64,000 bases of DNA. Source: Microvirga sp. BSC39. Lineage in GTDB: Bacteria > Pseudomonadota > Alphaproteobacteria > Rhizobiales > Beijerinckiaceae. Under the pieces are notes generated by a model. That model did no database searches. It saw only the letters and a program-made list of their open reading frames with translations, and had not been told where the DNA came from. The position numbers and the translations under genes are program-made. Shown here one piece after another: positions 55,901 through 64,000 of this stretch. The number at the start of each line of letters is the position of its first letter. Positions within the stretch are counted from its first letter, which is position 1. The DNA is taken from contig NZ_JPUG01000062.1 in assembly GCF_000739015.1 (NCBI RefSeq), positions 62,001-126,000 on the forward strand, written 5' to 3'.

Positions 55901-56371
55901 CACGCGTTGAACGATTGCGGCGCTGCTCGCGATCAGCAGCCGCTTGTCTTTCGCAGGTTCGCTCATACCCCGCAGAATGGACATGCGCCGCCCCATCGCG
56001 TCCCGTGAGGGCGATGCACTGTCATAGGGAAGACAATCCCATGGCGGAAGGAGGTAGACTTCCAAATCCGGGGCTAGTCCCTTCAAGGCTTGAACGATCT
56101 GCTCCGCTCGGTTCTCGCCCCCTGACAGATAGATGAGCTCCCTCTGGTCCCCGTTGAGAGCCTGCTCGATCAGGTGAACCGCATGAAGCCCTATGGATGA
56201 CGGCAAGGTCAGATCGATCCGCCGGATATCCTGGGAGGGGACGGGCTTCACGTGCATGAAGGAACTCGTACGGCGAGAGGGCTGAGGCGGGGACAACGCA
56301 CGGGACTTAAGACCAGTTGCAGATCGCCGTGCTCCCCCTGGAGCAGCACTTTGTAAACCATCCTCGGCCAT
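52925..56371 (-). CDS. Mfd-like transcription-repair coupling factor, probable paralog
   Basis: 1148 aa. Architecture as in Mfd: UvrB-like N-terminal module (about 60-250), RNA polymerase interaction domain (490-550, IHVDHGLGLLEG), RecG-like translocase (Walker A GDVGFGKTE 642-650, DEEQ 743-746, TATPIPRT, QLRGRVGRG) and a C-terminal TRCF domain. It is more diverged than expected for an ordinary alphaproteobacterial Mfd, especially in the RNAP-binding domain and in DEEQRFGA. I read it as a second, Mfd-derived helicase, but it could be the only Mfd. AGGGAAC precedes the ATG at 56371, 9 bases from the divergent start of the L,D-transpeptidase. Confidence 0.85.
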   Translation of the reverse strand: MAEDGLQSAAPGGARRSATGLKSRALSPPQPSRRTSSFMHVKPVPSQDIRRIDLTLPSSIGLHAVHLIEQALNGDQRELIYLSGGENRAEQIVQALKGLAPDLEVYLLPPWDCLPYDSASPSRDAMGRRMSILRGMSEPAKDKRLLIASSAAIVQRVPPRSIWKQACFHLTTGEAFSQGDLEFYLHHAGYILDERVDEPGEAAIRGQVIDIFPANSPLPYRIEHDGQFIAAIRSYDPVSQRTETEIESLLLDPVSEILLERTNDGSMPERYDGMEHRLPEHYESLETIFDYWPDAPVVIASEAEERRQLVMEQVADSYEGRKSLRVEGGGSSSAMAPERLFIGDNEWKEMLCERRLTVIHAASEEEAKRSSVPRFAAAAKPARALSSFIQAQQDSGRKLVLAAATRDDLNRLRRRVQSLQLSPTMIERWSDAIAGPPNGIFTLQADIRSGFIDDRHGIVVVTAADVLGSRASSGHGQELRSAAHQFTDMQFQIGDAVIHVDHGLGLLEGTESISAGEESTSDTVRLTYAGDTTLMIPATDLGRVWRYGRMSEALQLDKLKSDGWLAKLAAIEAEIRDTAARLSKLVEDREAVKLEPIKPPGREYERFVARFPFSETPDQLRAIGEVLEDLASGHPMDRLVCGDVGFGKTEVALRAAAAVALSGKQVAVIAPTTVLARQHVRSFQKRFAGFGVDVAHLSRLVTASEARKVKNGLADGSVRIVIGTHALAAKGVAFKDLGLVIVDEEQRFGAAHKSKLRAMASRGHVLTLTATPIPRTLQSALVGLQELSIIATPPARRQPIRTFLTEFDPVTARQALMRERRRRGQSFVVCSRVEDIGPMREQLAKIVPELKVLVAHGQMPPAETDDVMVRFADGEGDVLLATNIIESGLDVPRANTMLVWRADRFGLSQLHQLRGRVGRGRIRGTTYLLTEPGQQLPAATEKRLRTLEALDRLGAGFAISAQDLDQRGAGTLLGDEQAGHIKLIGADLYQHLLKRALRGESYADDWAPELNIGLTGSIPAEYVHEPEVRINLYARIARMDISESIDDLEEEIEDRFGPLPEALENLLRLTGMRKICQRLGIARIDAGPQAIALSFRPGAVEKIPLEDVIGASQGALRWSGDRLIIAVAEDQAREREKHILALLAQLEQ

Positions 56372-56380
56372 AGTTCCCTC

Positions 56381-57775
56381 ATGACCTATCGGAACGCGAC
56401 TAGCCTCACCGTCAGCCTGAGCCTGATCTTTTTCTCGTGCTCGACATTGAGCAGCCTGAATGACGCGTGGGCGGCCTCGGAGCCGGTATCCACCGCCGTT
56501 CCAGCGCGTCAGTCGTCAAGTCCCACTGCGCCCTCGCCCGAACCTGAACTGCGACAGAAAGCTGCAGCTCCGGCTGACGCCAAGCCCAACCCGCCGGCAG
56601 CTCCACCAAAGATTCCGGTGGCGGCGATCTCCCAGGATGCTCGCCCGACACTGGACCCCGGCACCTTCATCAATACGATGCGGGCTGCCTGGACGTACAA
56701 GCGCATTGCCGAAGCCGGAGGCTGGCCCTCGCTCCCTGACAGAACGATCATGAAACCGGGCGACAAGGGACCGCTGGTTCCGGTTCTCCGGCAGCGTCTG
56801 ATTGCCGAAGGAGATCTCTCTCGCGACCACGCGAGCGGCACGACCTTCGACACCACTCTCACCAGCGCGGTCAAGCAGTTCCAGGCGCGACACGGCCTTC
56901 CGGAATCCGGAGCCGTGCGGGCAAGGACACTAGAGGCCCTCAACGTTTCCGCCGAGACGCGCCATCGTCAGCTCACCGCATCGGCACAACGGCTGGCAAG
57001 TTCCACATTCTCCTTCGGCGGCCGATATGTCGTAGTCAACATTCCCTCGGCGGCTGTTGAGACTGTCGAGGAGGGCCAAGTCGTCCGACGCTATGTCGCC
57101 GTCGTCGGCAAGGCCGACAGACCCTCGCCCACCGTCGAAACCCGCGTCACGGCCGTCAACCTCAATCCGACTTGGACGGTACCGGTCTCCCTGATCAAGA
57201 AGGACATCATTCCCCATGTTCGGAAAGATCCGGATTATCTGCAGAAGATGAAAATCCGCATCCTGGATGCGAAGGGCCAGGAGGTCGATCCTAAGGCGAT
57301 TGACTGGTCGACGCAGAACGCCGTCAACTACACTCTCCGGCAGGACCCCGGTGCAATCAATTCGCTTGGGCAGATCCGCATCGACATGCCGAACAAGCAT
57401 GCGGTCTATATGCACGACACGCCCAAGAAGCAGCTTTTCACACAGGACATCCGCTTCCATTCCTCGGGCTGCGTTCGCGTGGCCGATGTGGGTGATTTTG
57501 CCGAGTGGCTGCTGCGCGGCACGAACGGACCCTCAGGCGCGTGGACGAAAGCTAGCCTTGACACGGCAATCGTCAGTACGGCGCGTCAGGACATTCGGCT
57601 CGACAAGCCTGTTCCCGTCGCATGGGTTTATCTGACAGGGTATGCAACGGCCGATGGCGCGGTCCATTTCCGGAACGATGTGTATGGACTCGATACGCCG
57701 AGAAGCGAGCCAGTTCCCGAAGCGGTGGCCATCGATGTACCGGCTACGTCATCCATCAAGCCCAAGCGCCTGTGA
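56381..57775 (+). CDS. L,D-transpeptidase, YcbB/LdtD-like
   Basis: 464 aa. A signal sequence or anchor (about 9-32), a Pro/Ala-rich linker (35-90), a peptidoglycan-binding domain (about 120-190), then a YkuD domain with VVGKADRPSPTVETRVTAVNLNP, His345 in YMHDTP, His360 and catalytic Cys364 in HSSGCVRV. This matches YcbB-type enzymes that make 3-3 crosslinks in peptidoglycan. Acts in the periplasm. The gene starts 9 bases from the divergent Mfd-like gene, so the two share or overlap promoters. Confidence 0.92.
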   Translation: MTYRNATSLTVSLSLIFFSCSTLSSLNDAWAASEPVSTAVPARQSSSPTAPSPEPELRQKAAAPADAKPNPPAAPPKIPVAAISQDARPTLDPGTFINTMRAAWTYKRIAEAGGWPSLPDRTIMKPGDKGPLVPVLRQRLIAEGDLSRDHASGTTFDTTLTSAVKQFQARHGLPESGAVRARTLEALNVSAETRHRQLTASAQRLASSTFSFGGRYVVVNIPSAAVETVEEGQVVRRYVAVVGKADRPSPTVETRVTAVNLNPTWTVPVSLIKKDIIPHVRKDPDYLQKMKIRILDAKGQEVDPKAIDWSTQNAVNYTLRQDPGAINSLGQIRIDMPNKHAVYMHDTPKKQLFTQDIRFHSSGCVRVADVGDFAEWLLRGTNGPSGAWTKASLDTAIVSTARQDIRLDKPVPVAWVYLTGYATADGAVHFRNDVYGLDTPRSEPVPEAVAIDVPATSSIKPKRL

Positions 57776-57804
57776 GATGTTCAGAGTTCAGGAAACCTGA
57801 CTTC

Positions 57805-58179
57805 TCACAAGCTCTTTCGGCGCAACAGACGTCCGGATGATGGCACTGCCATGCGGGCTCTGCGCCATTCGAATACTACGTCCTGAAGCATGTCGACGGC
57901 AGCCATGGCTTGGGCGCGCGAGGCCGCAATCGCGGCTGGATCGCGCAACGCGAAGCGATCCGTGTCCTGAGCAAGTCGTCTGCAGCGATCCTCCACGAGA
58001 CGTCTTGCCTCCTGCAGGCGCGGATGCGGTGTTCCCGCGTCAGTCATCCCGTCGCAGAAGCGCAGGACATCCCGCGTGAGGTTCTCTCCTGGATACAAGC
58101 CTGAATAGCCGTCGATCATGCTGCGGATGTAACCCAGCGAATAACGAATTTCCTGCCTTAGTACCGTATCACTGCTCAT
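57805..58179 (-). CDS. Hypothetical protein
   Basis: 124 aa, mostly helical, arginine-rich (ARRLVEDRCRRLAQ, EWRRARMAVP), without signal or membrane segment. Not recognised. Start: ATG 58179 with GGGGA upstream; ATG 58206 is an alternative with AGGCAGGA. Convergent with the L,D-transpeptidase gene (29-base gap). Confidence 0.6.
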   Translation of the reverse strand: MSSDTVLRQEIRYSLGYIRSMIDGYSGLYPGENLTRDVLRFCDGMTDAGTPHPRLQEARRLVEDRCRRLAQDTDRFALRDPAAIAASRAQAMAAVDMLQDVVFEWRRARMAVPSSGRLLRRKSL

Positions 58180-58261
58180 CGCGCGTCCCCGGATATGGAG
58201 CTGCATTCCTGCCTGCGTGGGCGATGAAGTGGGTTATGCCCCACAGATCTCTAAAAACGCG

Positions 58262-58462
58262 TTAGCCTGGCTTTCCGGCCTGCCGTTCAGAGGAAGTACC
58301 GGCTGGAGGCAACTCGGGCTGAGTGCTGCGCTCCGTTACCGTCAGTTGGGAGAACAGAACCTTCTCAAGCACGGGCCCGGCAACGATCCCGGCGACGAAC
58401 GCAAATGCGGCGACAATCAAGCCTATCCGGCCATAAAGGCTCAGCACATCTCTCAATGCCAT
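58262..58462 (-). CDS. Small single-pass membrane protein
   Basis: 66 aa. One membrane helix (about 11-32, YGRIGLIVAAFAFVAGIVAGPV) flanked by short polar tails, the C-terminal tail rich in Pro, Ser and Lys. Start: ATG 58462 with GGGAGACGG upstream. Not recognised; an inner-membrane accessory protein is possible. The frame extends to 58597 with no better start. Confidence 0.55.
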   Translation of the reverse strand: MALRDVLSLYGRIGLIVAAFAFVAGIVAGPVLEKVLFSQLTVTERSTQPELPPAGTSSERQAGKPG

Positions 58463-58830
58463 AAACCCGTCTCCCGCTTGCTTCGTTGAATGAAAGCTTA
58501 AGAGACGATGCCACCGCCGCCAATAGACTAAAGCATAAGATCGCACGAACACAGAGCGCTGACGCTTGAGCAATCTGCCCGAACATCCGGCAACCAAAGC
58601 AGTTTCGGAAGCAGGCTCCTTACAGAAAAAATTTTCAATCCGGGCACAAGACGCACGTCTGCTCGCATCAATTGAAACATTGTACTAGGTAAGTTTCCTG
58701 CGAGTTCGATACGGCGAATGTGGCGGATCTGCTCACTCGAACAATGCATGCCACGCATCGTCACCTCGGCTGACCGGGTGAACAATTCAGCCTTCTTGGA
58801 CTTGATCATTGGTTGAACGGGATTGCTCCG
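58463..58830. other. Gap without a convincing gene
   Basis: 368 bases between the small membrane protein and selO. A minus-strand frame at 58528-58809 (93 codons) has no ribosome binding site or family resemblance that I can see and is not called. The middle part (about 58620-58690) is AT-rich for this genome and may hold the selO promoter. Confidence 0.5.
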
Positions 58831-60252
58831 ATGCCCTACTCGCCTTCCTTTGCTGCCTCAAAACATCACGAGGAACTTGGGCCTTCCTTCTATGATGTCG
58901 TCGAGCCCGCAAGCTTCCCGCAGCATATCCTGCGCTACCGCAACCAGCGATGGGCAGAGCGGGTTGGTCTCGACGCTCTGACCGACCAGGAATGGATCGA
59001 ACATTTCGGCCGGTTCAAGCCATTGCCCGGAAGCTTCGAGCGGCCACTGGCCCTGCGTTACCACGGCCACCAGTTCAGGAGCTACAACCCCCATCTCGGT
59101 GACGGGCGCGGCTTTCTCTTCGCGCAGCTTAAGGATGCTGAGGATGGAAGGCTTCTCGACCTTGGAACAAAGGGGAGCGGGCAGACCCCTTGGTCGCGCC
59201 ATGCAGACGGCAGGCTGACACTCAAGGGGGGCGTGCGGGAGATTCTTGCGACTGAGATGCTGGAGGCGCTCGGCGTCGAGACCTCCAAGTCCTTCAGCCT
59301 TGTGGAGACGGGCGAGGAGCTTGAGAGAGGCGACGAACCGTCCCCCACCCGCTCGGCCGTGCTGGTGCGCCTCAGCCATTCCCACGTTCGCATTGGTACG
59401 TTTCAGCGTTTTCTCTATCTCAACGAAGCCGACAATCTTCGAAAGCTGCTCGACCACAGCGTTCGAACCTACCTGCCCGAGGCTTGGCGCGACGAGGAAC
59501 CGGCACGTGCGGCCGCGTTTCTCGAGCAGGTCAGCCGACGCGTCGCCCGCATGGGCGCGCAGTGGATGGCGGCGGGCTTCGTGCATGGGGTGCTCAACAC
59601 CGACAACATCAATGTCACCGGAGAAAGTTTCGACTACGGACCATGGCGCTTTCTGCCCCACTACGATCCCGGCTTCACGGCAGCCTACTTCGACGAGACC
59701 GGCCTCTACGCGTTCGGACGGCAGCCTGACGCGCTGCTCTGGAACCTCTATCGCTTGGCTGAGTGCCTCCTCCCTCTAGCACCCCAGGATCTGCTGGAGC
59801 AGGCGCTCGGCTCTTTCGAGCCCGCACTTCACCGGGAGTTCGCACAGGCAGTTCTGCGTCGCCTCGGGCTCCAATCCAGAGGCTACGAGCATGATGGCGC
59901 CCTAGCCAAGGCCCTGTGGACTTTCCTTCACGAGACTCGCGCGCCCTTCGAGCAGACGTTCTTTGACTGGTATGGAGGCGTCCTGAGCAGCCAACGCGCA
60001 GAGAAGAGCAGTTCGGCAAGCTACTACGCGCATGAATCCTTCCAGGTCTTCAGGACCATCCTCAGCGATTTCTCACCCTCGCCCGGCATCAAGCCCACGC
60101 ACTCATATTTCGAGCGGCCTGCGCCCTGCACCATGCTGATCGATGAAGTCGAGGCAATATGGTCGCCTATTGCCGCTGAAGATGACTGGTCCCTTCTTGC
60201 CGCCAAGCTTGACGATATCAGAGCCATGGCAGAGGCATATCGGACCGCATGA
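58831..60252 (+). CDS. selO: Protein adenylyltransferase SelO (YdiU/UPF0061)
   Basis: 473 aa, the family length. Pseudokinase-fold motifs: LGDGRGFLFAQL, DLGTKGSGQTPWSR, DGRLTLKGGVREILATEML and the metal-binding HGVLNTDNINVTGESFDYGPW. SelO transfers AMP from ATP to Ser, Thr or Tyr residues of redox proteins. The bacterial proteins often lack the C-terminal selenocysteine or cysteine; here the C-terminus is MAEAYRTA. Start: ATG 58831 (a TTG at 58813 is an alternative), with CGGGA upstream at wide spacing. Confidence 0.93.
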   Translation: MPYSPSFAASKHHEELGPSFYDVVEPASFPQHILRYRNQRWAERVGLDALTDQEWIEHFGRFKPLPGSFERPLALRYHGHQFRSYNPHLGDGRGFLFAQLKDAEDGRLLDLGTKGSGQTPWSRHADGRLTLKGGVREILATEMLEALGVETSKSFSLVETGEELERGDEPSPTRSAVLVRLSHSHVRIGTFQRFLYLNEADNLRKLLDHSVRTYLPEAWRDEEPARAAAFLEQVSRRVARMGAQWMAAGFVHGVLNTDNINVTGESFDYGPWRFLPHYDPGFTAAYFDETGLYAFGRQPDALLWNLYRLAECLLPLAPQDLLEQALGSFEPALHREFAQAVLRRLGLQSRGYEHDGALAKALWTFLHETRAPFEQTFFDWYGGVLSSQRAEKSSSASYYAHESFQVFRTILSDFSPSPGIKPTHSYFERPAPCTMLIDEVEAIWSPIAAEDDWSLLAAKLDDIRAMAEAYRTA

Positions 60253-60510
60253 TCTTTCAGGAATATCATCTTGCAACTTCGTTATAGTTGGAACGGCCAA
60301 GCTATAGCGAAGGCATAACTTATCTATAGTGACATCAAGCAGATCCATTTAAGCCTAGCATAGCGTATGTCTCAGGAAAGTTCCCCTTTCGAGATGATTA
60401 GATTTTTCTCATAGGCCAGGAACGTTATTCATATACATGCGTCTATTAGCCAAGCAGGCTGTCCTTAAGGCAGCTACACATCACAATTGGCTAATTATGT
60501 AGGTGAACAC

Positions 60511-61350
60511 ATGAAGCGCTCACACGCTCTTGCTTTGTCTGGCGCAGCCCTCTTCCTCGCGATCGGCTCTCCGGCCTCTGCTCAGAACCTCAGGCCTGGG
60601 CCGCAGTGCATTCCGGCAGTTGCCAATCCATCCATGTATGGCAACTGCCGCCTGCATGTCGTTCAAGGTCAGGAGGTCTGCCGTTGTGCCATCCGTCCTC
60701 AGGCTCTTCGCCGAATGGATCCTACGAGTGATCGGAACCAGACAGATGCTGTGACCGGCTCGATCAGCCGCAATCCAACGATGGTTCCAGGTTTTGGAAA
60801 TCCTGTGGTTGGCTCGCCCGGCGTGGTCAATGACGGACGTGGTCCCGGCCGTGGCGGTGCTGTTGCGGATCGCGGCAACTCGGGCACTGGCGGCACGGGC
60901 GGTAACGGTGGCACCGGCGGCACGGGTGGCAATGGCGGAACCGGCAGCAATGGCGGGGCTGGCAGCAATGGCGGCACCGGCAGCAATGGCGGCACCGGCA
61001 GCAATGGCGGGACTGGTGACGACGGCGGCACGGGCGACATAGGTGGTAACGGTGGTACCGGCGGCAACGGCGGAACGGGTGGAAACGGTGGCACTGGCGG
61101 TAACGGTGGCACTGGCGGCAATGGTGGTACCGGCGGCAACGGCGGAACGGGTGGCAACGGCGGTTCCGGCAATGGGAACGGGAACGGCGGCGGTCATGGC
61201 AACAACGGCCATGGCAACGATCCCGACGGTAACGACTCATCGAACCCGGGCAACTCCAACAACGGAGACGGGACCGATGCAGACGGTCCGGCCGGCGGCG
61301 GCAACGGCAATGGCGGCGGTAACGGAAACGGCCGCGGCGGTAAGGACTAA
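60511..61350 (+). CDS. Secreted Gly-Gly-X repeat protein
   Basis: 279 aa. A cleavable signal peptide (SPASAQ, residues 1-24) and a short N-terminal region with four cysteines (QCIP, NCRL, EVCRC). Residues 124-220 are almost purely Gly-Gly-X triplets with X mostly Thr or Asn, and the C-terminal 50 residues are Gly/Asn/Asp-rich. The protein has no known name. Triplet glycine repeats like these can form polyglycine-II helical bundles, as in some phage and surface proteins; mycobacterial PGRS proteins are a compositional parallel only. Start ATG 60511 with AGGTG upstream. A strong terminator follows. Confidence 0.8.
   Translation: MKRSHALALSGAALFLAIGSPASAQNLRPGPQCIPAVANPSMYGNCRLHVVQGQEVCRCAIRPQALRRMDPTSDRNQTDAVTGSISRNPTMVPGFGNPVVGSPGVVNDGRGPGRGGAVADRGNSGTGGTGGNGGTGGTGGNGGTGSNGGAGSNGGTGSNGGTGSNGGTGDDGGTGDIGGNGGTGGNGGTGGNGGTGGNGGTGGNGGTGGNGGTGGNGGSGNGNGNGGGHGNNGHGNDPDGNDSSNPGNSNNGDGTDADGPAGGGNGNGGGNGNGRGGKD
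60882..61170 (+). repeat. In-gene Gly-Gly-X coding repeats
   Basis: About 97 codons of degenerate 9- and 18-base units coding Gly-Gly-Thr, Gly-Gly-Asn and related triplets. Synonymous codons vary (GGC, GGT, GGA; ACC, ACG, ACT), so the repeat is selected at protein level and is not a recent slippage expansion. Confidence 0.85.
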
Positions 61351-61369
61351 AGGCCTCTAGCTAAACCAG

Positions 61370-61408
61370 AAAGCCCGTGGCTGCGAAGGCAGCCACGGGC
61401 TTTCTTTG
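61370..61408 (+). terminator. Strong intrinsic terminator after the Gly-rich gene
   Basis: A perfect 15-bp stem (61370-61384 with 61389-61403) and a GAAG tetraloop, followed by CTTTG. It is 20 bases after the stop codon of the Gly-rich gene and 48 bases before the 3' end of the convergent glgA, so it may work in both directions. Confidence 0.9.
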
Positions 61409-61451
61409 TTAGAATTGTAGGTAAGCGACGTCCAAGCTTGATCTGCGGGAG

Positions 61452-62978
61452 CTAGGCCAAAGCCGCCTGGCAGGCACGCTCATATACGTCCTGATAGCGC
61501 GAGGCCGAACGGTCCCAACCGTGAGGCCTGTTCATCGCAGCACGACGCATGGCCGTGAGACGAGACCTCGAACGGAAGGTCTCAAGACCCCTCCTGATTG
61601 CGTCCTTGAACCGGTTGAGCGAAGGCTCGCCGAACAGGAAGCCGTTGACCCCGTCCTCAATCGTGTCGGCCAGCCCACCGGTCTTGTGCGCGATCGGCAA
61701 GGAACCGAAGCGCTGTGCATACATCTGGCTGAGACCGCAGGGCTCGAACCGGGATGGCATGAGCAGAAAATCGCTGCCAGCGTACATGCGACGGGCATCA
61801 CCTTCGTCATACCCGATCCTGACACCGACGGAACCGGGATGGCGACTCGACAGAGCTTTCAATTCTGCCTCGAACCGAGCCTCGCCCTGACCGATGACCG
61901 CGATCTGCCCCCCTTGAGACACGATGGTTTCCGCTGCCGAAATGGCGAGGTCGACGCCCTTCTGATGAACAAGGCGTGACACCACCGCAAAGAGCGGCCC
62001 GGAGGACAGATCAAGGCCGAAGCTTTTGCGCACGGTATTGGCGTTCGCGCGCTTGCCCCGGAAGTTCTCGGCAGAAAATCGGCTGACCAGATAAGGATCC
62101 GTGCTCGGATCCCAGCTTGCATCGATGCCGTTGATGATGCCGTCGAGACGACCCTCCTCGGCGCGGGTCCTGAGAAGGCCATCGAGGCCACAACCGAATT
62201 CCGGTCGTGTGATCTCCTTGGCATAGGTGGAGCTCACGGTCGTGATGTGGGACGAATAGTAGATACCTGCCTTCAGGAAAGAGAGCTTGCCGTAAAACTC
62301 GACACCGTTCATCTGAAAGGCAGCATCGGGAATGCCCAGATGAGACAAGCGATTACGATCGAAGTTCCCCTGATAGGCGAGGTTGTGAATCGTCAGAATT
62401 GTCGGAATGCGCTGCCCGCGCCAAGCGAGATAGGCCGATGCGAGTCCGGAAGGCCAATCATTGAGGTGCAGAAGATCGGCGCGCCATAAGGAATCGCCGT
62501 TGCCTGAGGCGATATCGGCCGCCGCCAGGCCAAGACGCGCGAAGCGGACGTCGTTGTCGCTCCAGTCATTTCCGAAGCTGTCGACATATGGCGATCCATC
62601 GCGATCATACAGTTCCGGGCACAGAAGCACGTAAACCGTCAGGCCGTCCTGGGTCGTCCCCCGCCCAAGGCCACAGGCCGGTATGCCGAACGAAGCCGGC
62701 AAACGGGCAATCTCCTCAACGTCGCCGATCTGCGACAGAACCTGGCGATAGCCCGGAATGAGAATTCGCACGTCGTAGTGATGGCGGAGCGCACGCGGCA
62801 ATGCCGCCGATACCTCACCAAGGCCTCCAGCTTTGATATAGTCGGCGATCTCGGATGTAACGAAAAGAATGGATTGACGGCGCTTAATGGAAACTGAAGC
62901 TTGGGCGCCGCTCAGAAGTTCGGCATGCGCCATGGTCGAGACACCTGAAACGGTGTCCAGTTGAGATGAATCCAGCAT
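61452..62978 (-). CDS. glgA: Glycogen synthase
   Basis: 508 aa, GT5 family. ADP-glucose-binding KAGGLGEV motif at 49-56, VTSEI at the start of the first domain, HNLAYQG, and the C-terminal GTB motifs GSDFLLMPSRFEPCGLSQMYAQRFGSLPIAHKTGGLADTI. Adds ADP-glucose units to glycogen. The N-terminal 35 residues are extra; an internal ATG at residue 16 is a possible start. The gene is divergent from treZ, and glycogen and trehalose metabolism are probably linked here. Confidence 0.93.
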   Translation of the reverse strand: MLDSSQLDTVSGVSTMAHAELLSGAQASVSIKRRQSILFVTSEIADYIKAGGLGEVSAALPRALRHHYDVRILIPGYRQVLSQIGDVEEIARLPASFGIPACGLGRGTTQDGLTVYVLLCPELYDRDGSPYVDSFGNDWSDNDVRFARLGLAAADIASGNGDSLWRADLLHLNDWPSGLASAYLAWRGQRIPTILTIHNLAYQGNFDRNRLSHLGIPDAAFQMNGVEFYGKLSFLKAGIYYSSHITTVSSTYAKEITRPEFGCGLDGLLRTRAEEGRLDGIINGIDASWDPSTDPYLVSRFSAENFRGKRANANTVRKSFGLDLSSGPLFAVVSRLVHQKGVDLAISAAETIVSQGGQIAVIGQGEARFEAELKALSSRHPGSVGVRIGYDEGDARRMYAGSDFLLMPSRFEPCGLSQMYAQRFGSLPIAHKTGGLADTIEDGVNGFLFGEPSLNRFKDAIRRGLETFRSRSRLTAMRRAAMNRPHGWDRSASRYQDVYERACQAALA

Positions 62979-63229
62979 GTTAGCTCAGAGGCGCGATCCC
63001 CGACGACTCCCCCGCGCCATAGGTAGTCGGGCTCTTAACTCACTCGCATGGGGGATGGTTCCGCAGAATTTTCGGAAAATTTCTGATTAATCCTTTCAGC
63101 CAGCTTGGCTTTATAATGTTGCTCACTGCCGCCCGGCAAAAATCAGCTTAGCTGTTTTTTTCTGCTGCTCCGGAACATTGCCCTGCACTGCTCGTTCGCA
63201 AGTGCTTCCCCTGCTTCTCCGGAGTTCCG
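62979..63229. other. Divergent intergenic region glgA-treZ
   Basis: 251 bases that must hold promoters for both genes. AT-rich segments occur around 63066-63115. No operator or promoter could be assigned confidently. Confidence 0.4.

Positions 63230-64000
<771 letters not shown>

Noticed and set aside
58528-58809. A 93-codon minus-strand frame in the gap before selO
   Set aside because: No ribosome binding site, no recognisable motif, and it covers the likely selO promoter.
60882-61170. CRISPR-like appearance of regular repeats
   Set aside because: The period is 9 or 18 bases, all in frame within one gene coding Gly-Gly-X; there are no spacers and no cas genes.

Overview
The window is high-GC, densely packed bacterial chromosome with short intergenic gaps. 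I infer an alphaproteobacterium of the order Hyphomicrobiales (Rhizobiales), most likely Methylobacteriaceae and Microvirga-like. The grounds are the gene families (fused allantoinase/OHCU decarboxylase, cytochrome-c-tailed urate hydroxylase, GreB-like factor, BTLCP cysteine proteinase) and the Rhizobiales-type palindromic intergenic repeats. No rRNA, tRNA, prophage, IS element or CRISPR array was seen. The taxon is an inference from family resemblance, not from a marker gene.

Layout. 0.2-4.4 kb: an Mla/MCE-type intermembrane lipid transport operon on the minus strand (permease, ATPase, MCE protein, auxiliary lipoprotein). 4.5-11.4 kb: mixed housekeeping and accessory genes (DgcA-like epimerase, MFS and DMT transporters, GT4 glycosyltransferase coupled to a metallophosphoesterase, XRE-cupin regulator). 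11.4-13.9 kb: two cytochromes c, a rhodanese and a BON-LysM protein, with large palindromic repeats between the cytochromes. 14.0-17.7 kb: a compact urate-to-allantoate pathway (PuuD, UraH, and a PuuE-UraD fusion). 17.9-23.3 kb: an Opp-type peptide ABC transporter. 23.4-30.2 kb: a LigD-like protein that lacks its ligase domain, a GST, a class III-like PPK2, GNAT, USP, SMP-30 and a DMT transporter. 30.4-35.2 kb: a first Liv-type ABC transporter, followed by a GreB-like factor and a large MscS channel.

37.6-51.4 kb is the most coherent accessory island. A minus-strand catabolic operon (aryl-CoA ligase, fused flavin monooxygenase/old-yellow-enzyme reductase, SDR, MarR regulator, enoyl-CoA hydratase, acyl-CoA dehydrogenase, RidA) faces a plus-strand Liv-type transporter operon that ends in an arylformamidase-like hydrolase. 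This fits aerobic 2-aminobenzoate (anthranilate) breakdown through CoA thioesters. Two near-identical AT-rich 20-bp palindromes, one in front of the monooxygenase gene and one between the ligase and transporter genes, look like operators for the MarR protein encoded in the operon.

51.4-64 kb: small secreted and hypothetical genes, a diverged Mfd-like coupling factor (probably a paralog) divergent from a YcbB-like L,D-transpeptidase, SelO, a secreted Gly-Gly-X repeat protein with a strong terminator, and GlgA divergent from a TreZ gene that runs off the window end. The two transporter operons in which a solute-binding gene is followed by a permease gene across a gap (opp and the second liv) both carry a stem-loop in that gap, which suggests excess binding-protein expression.
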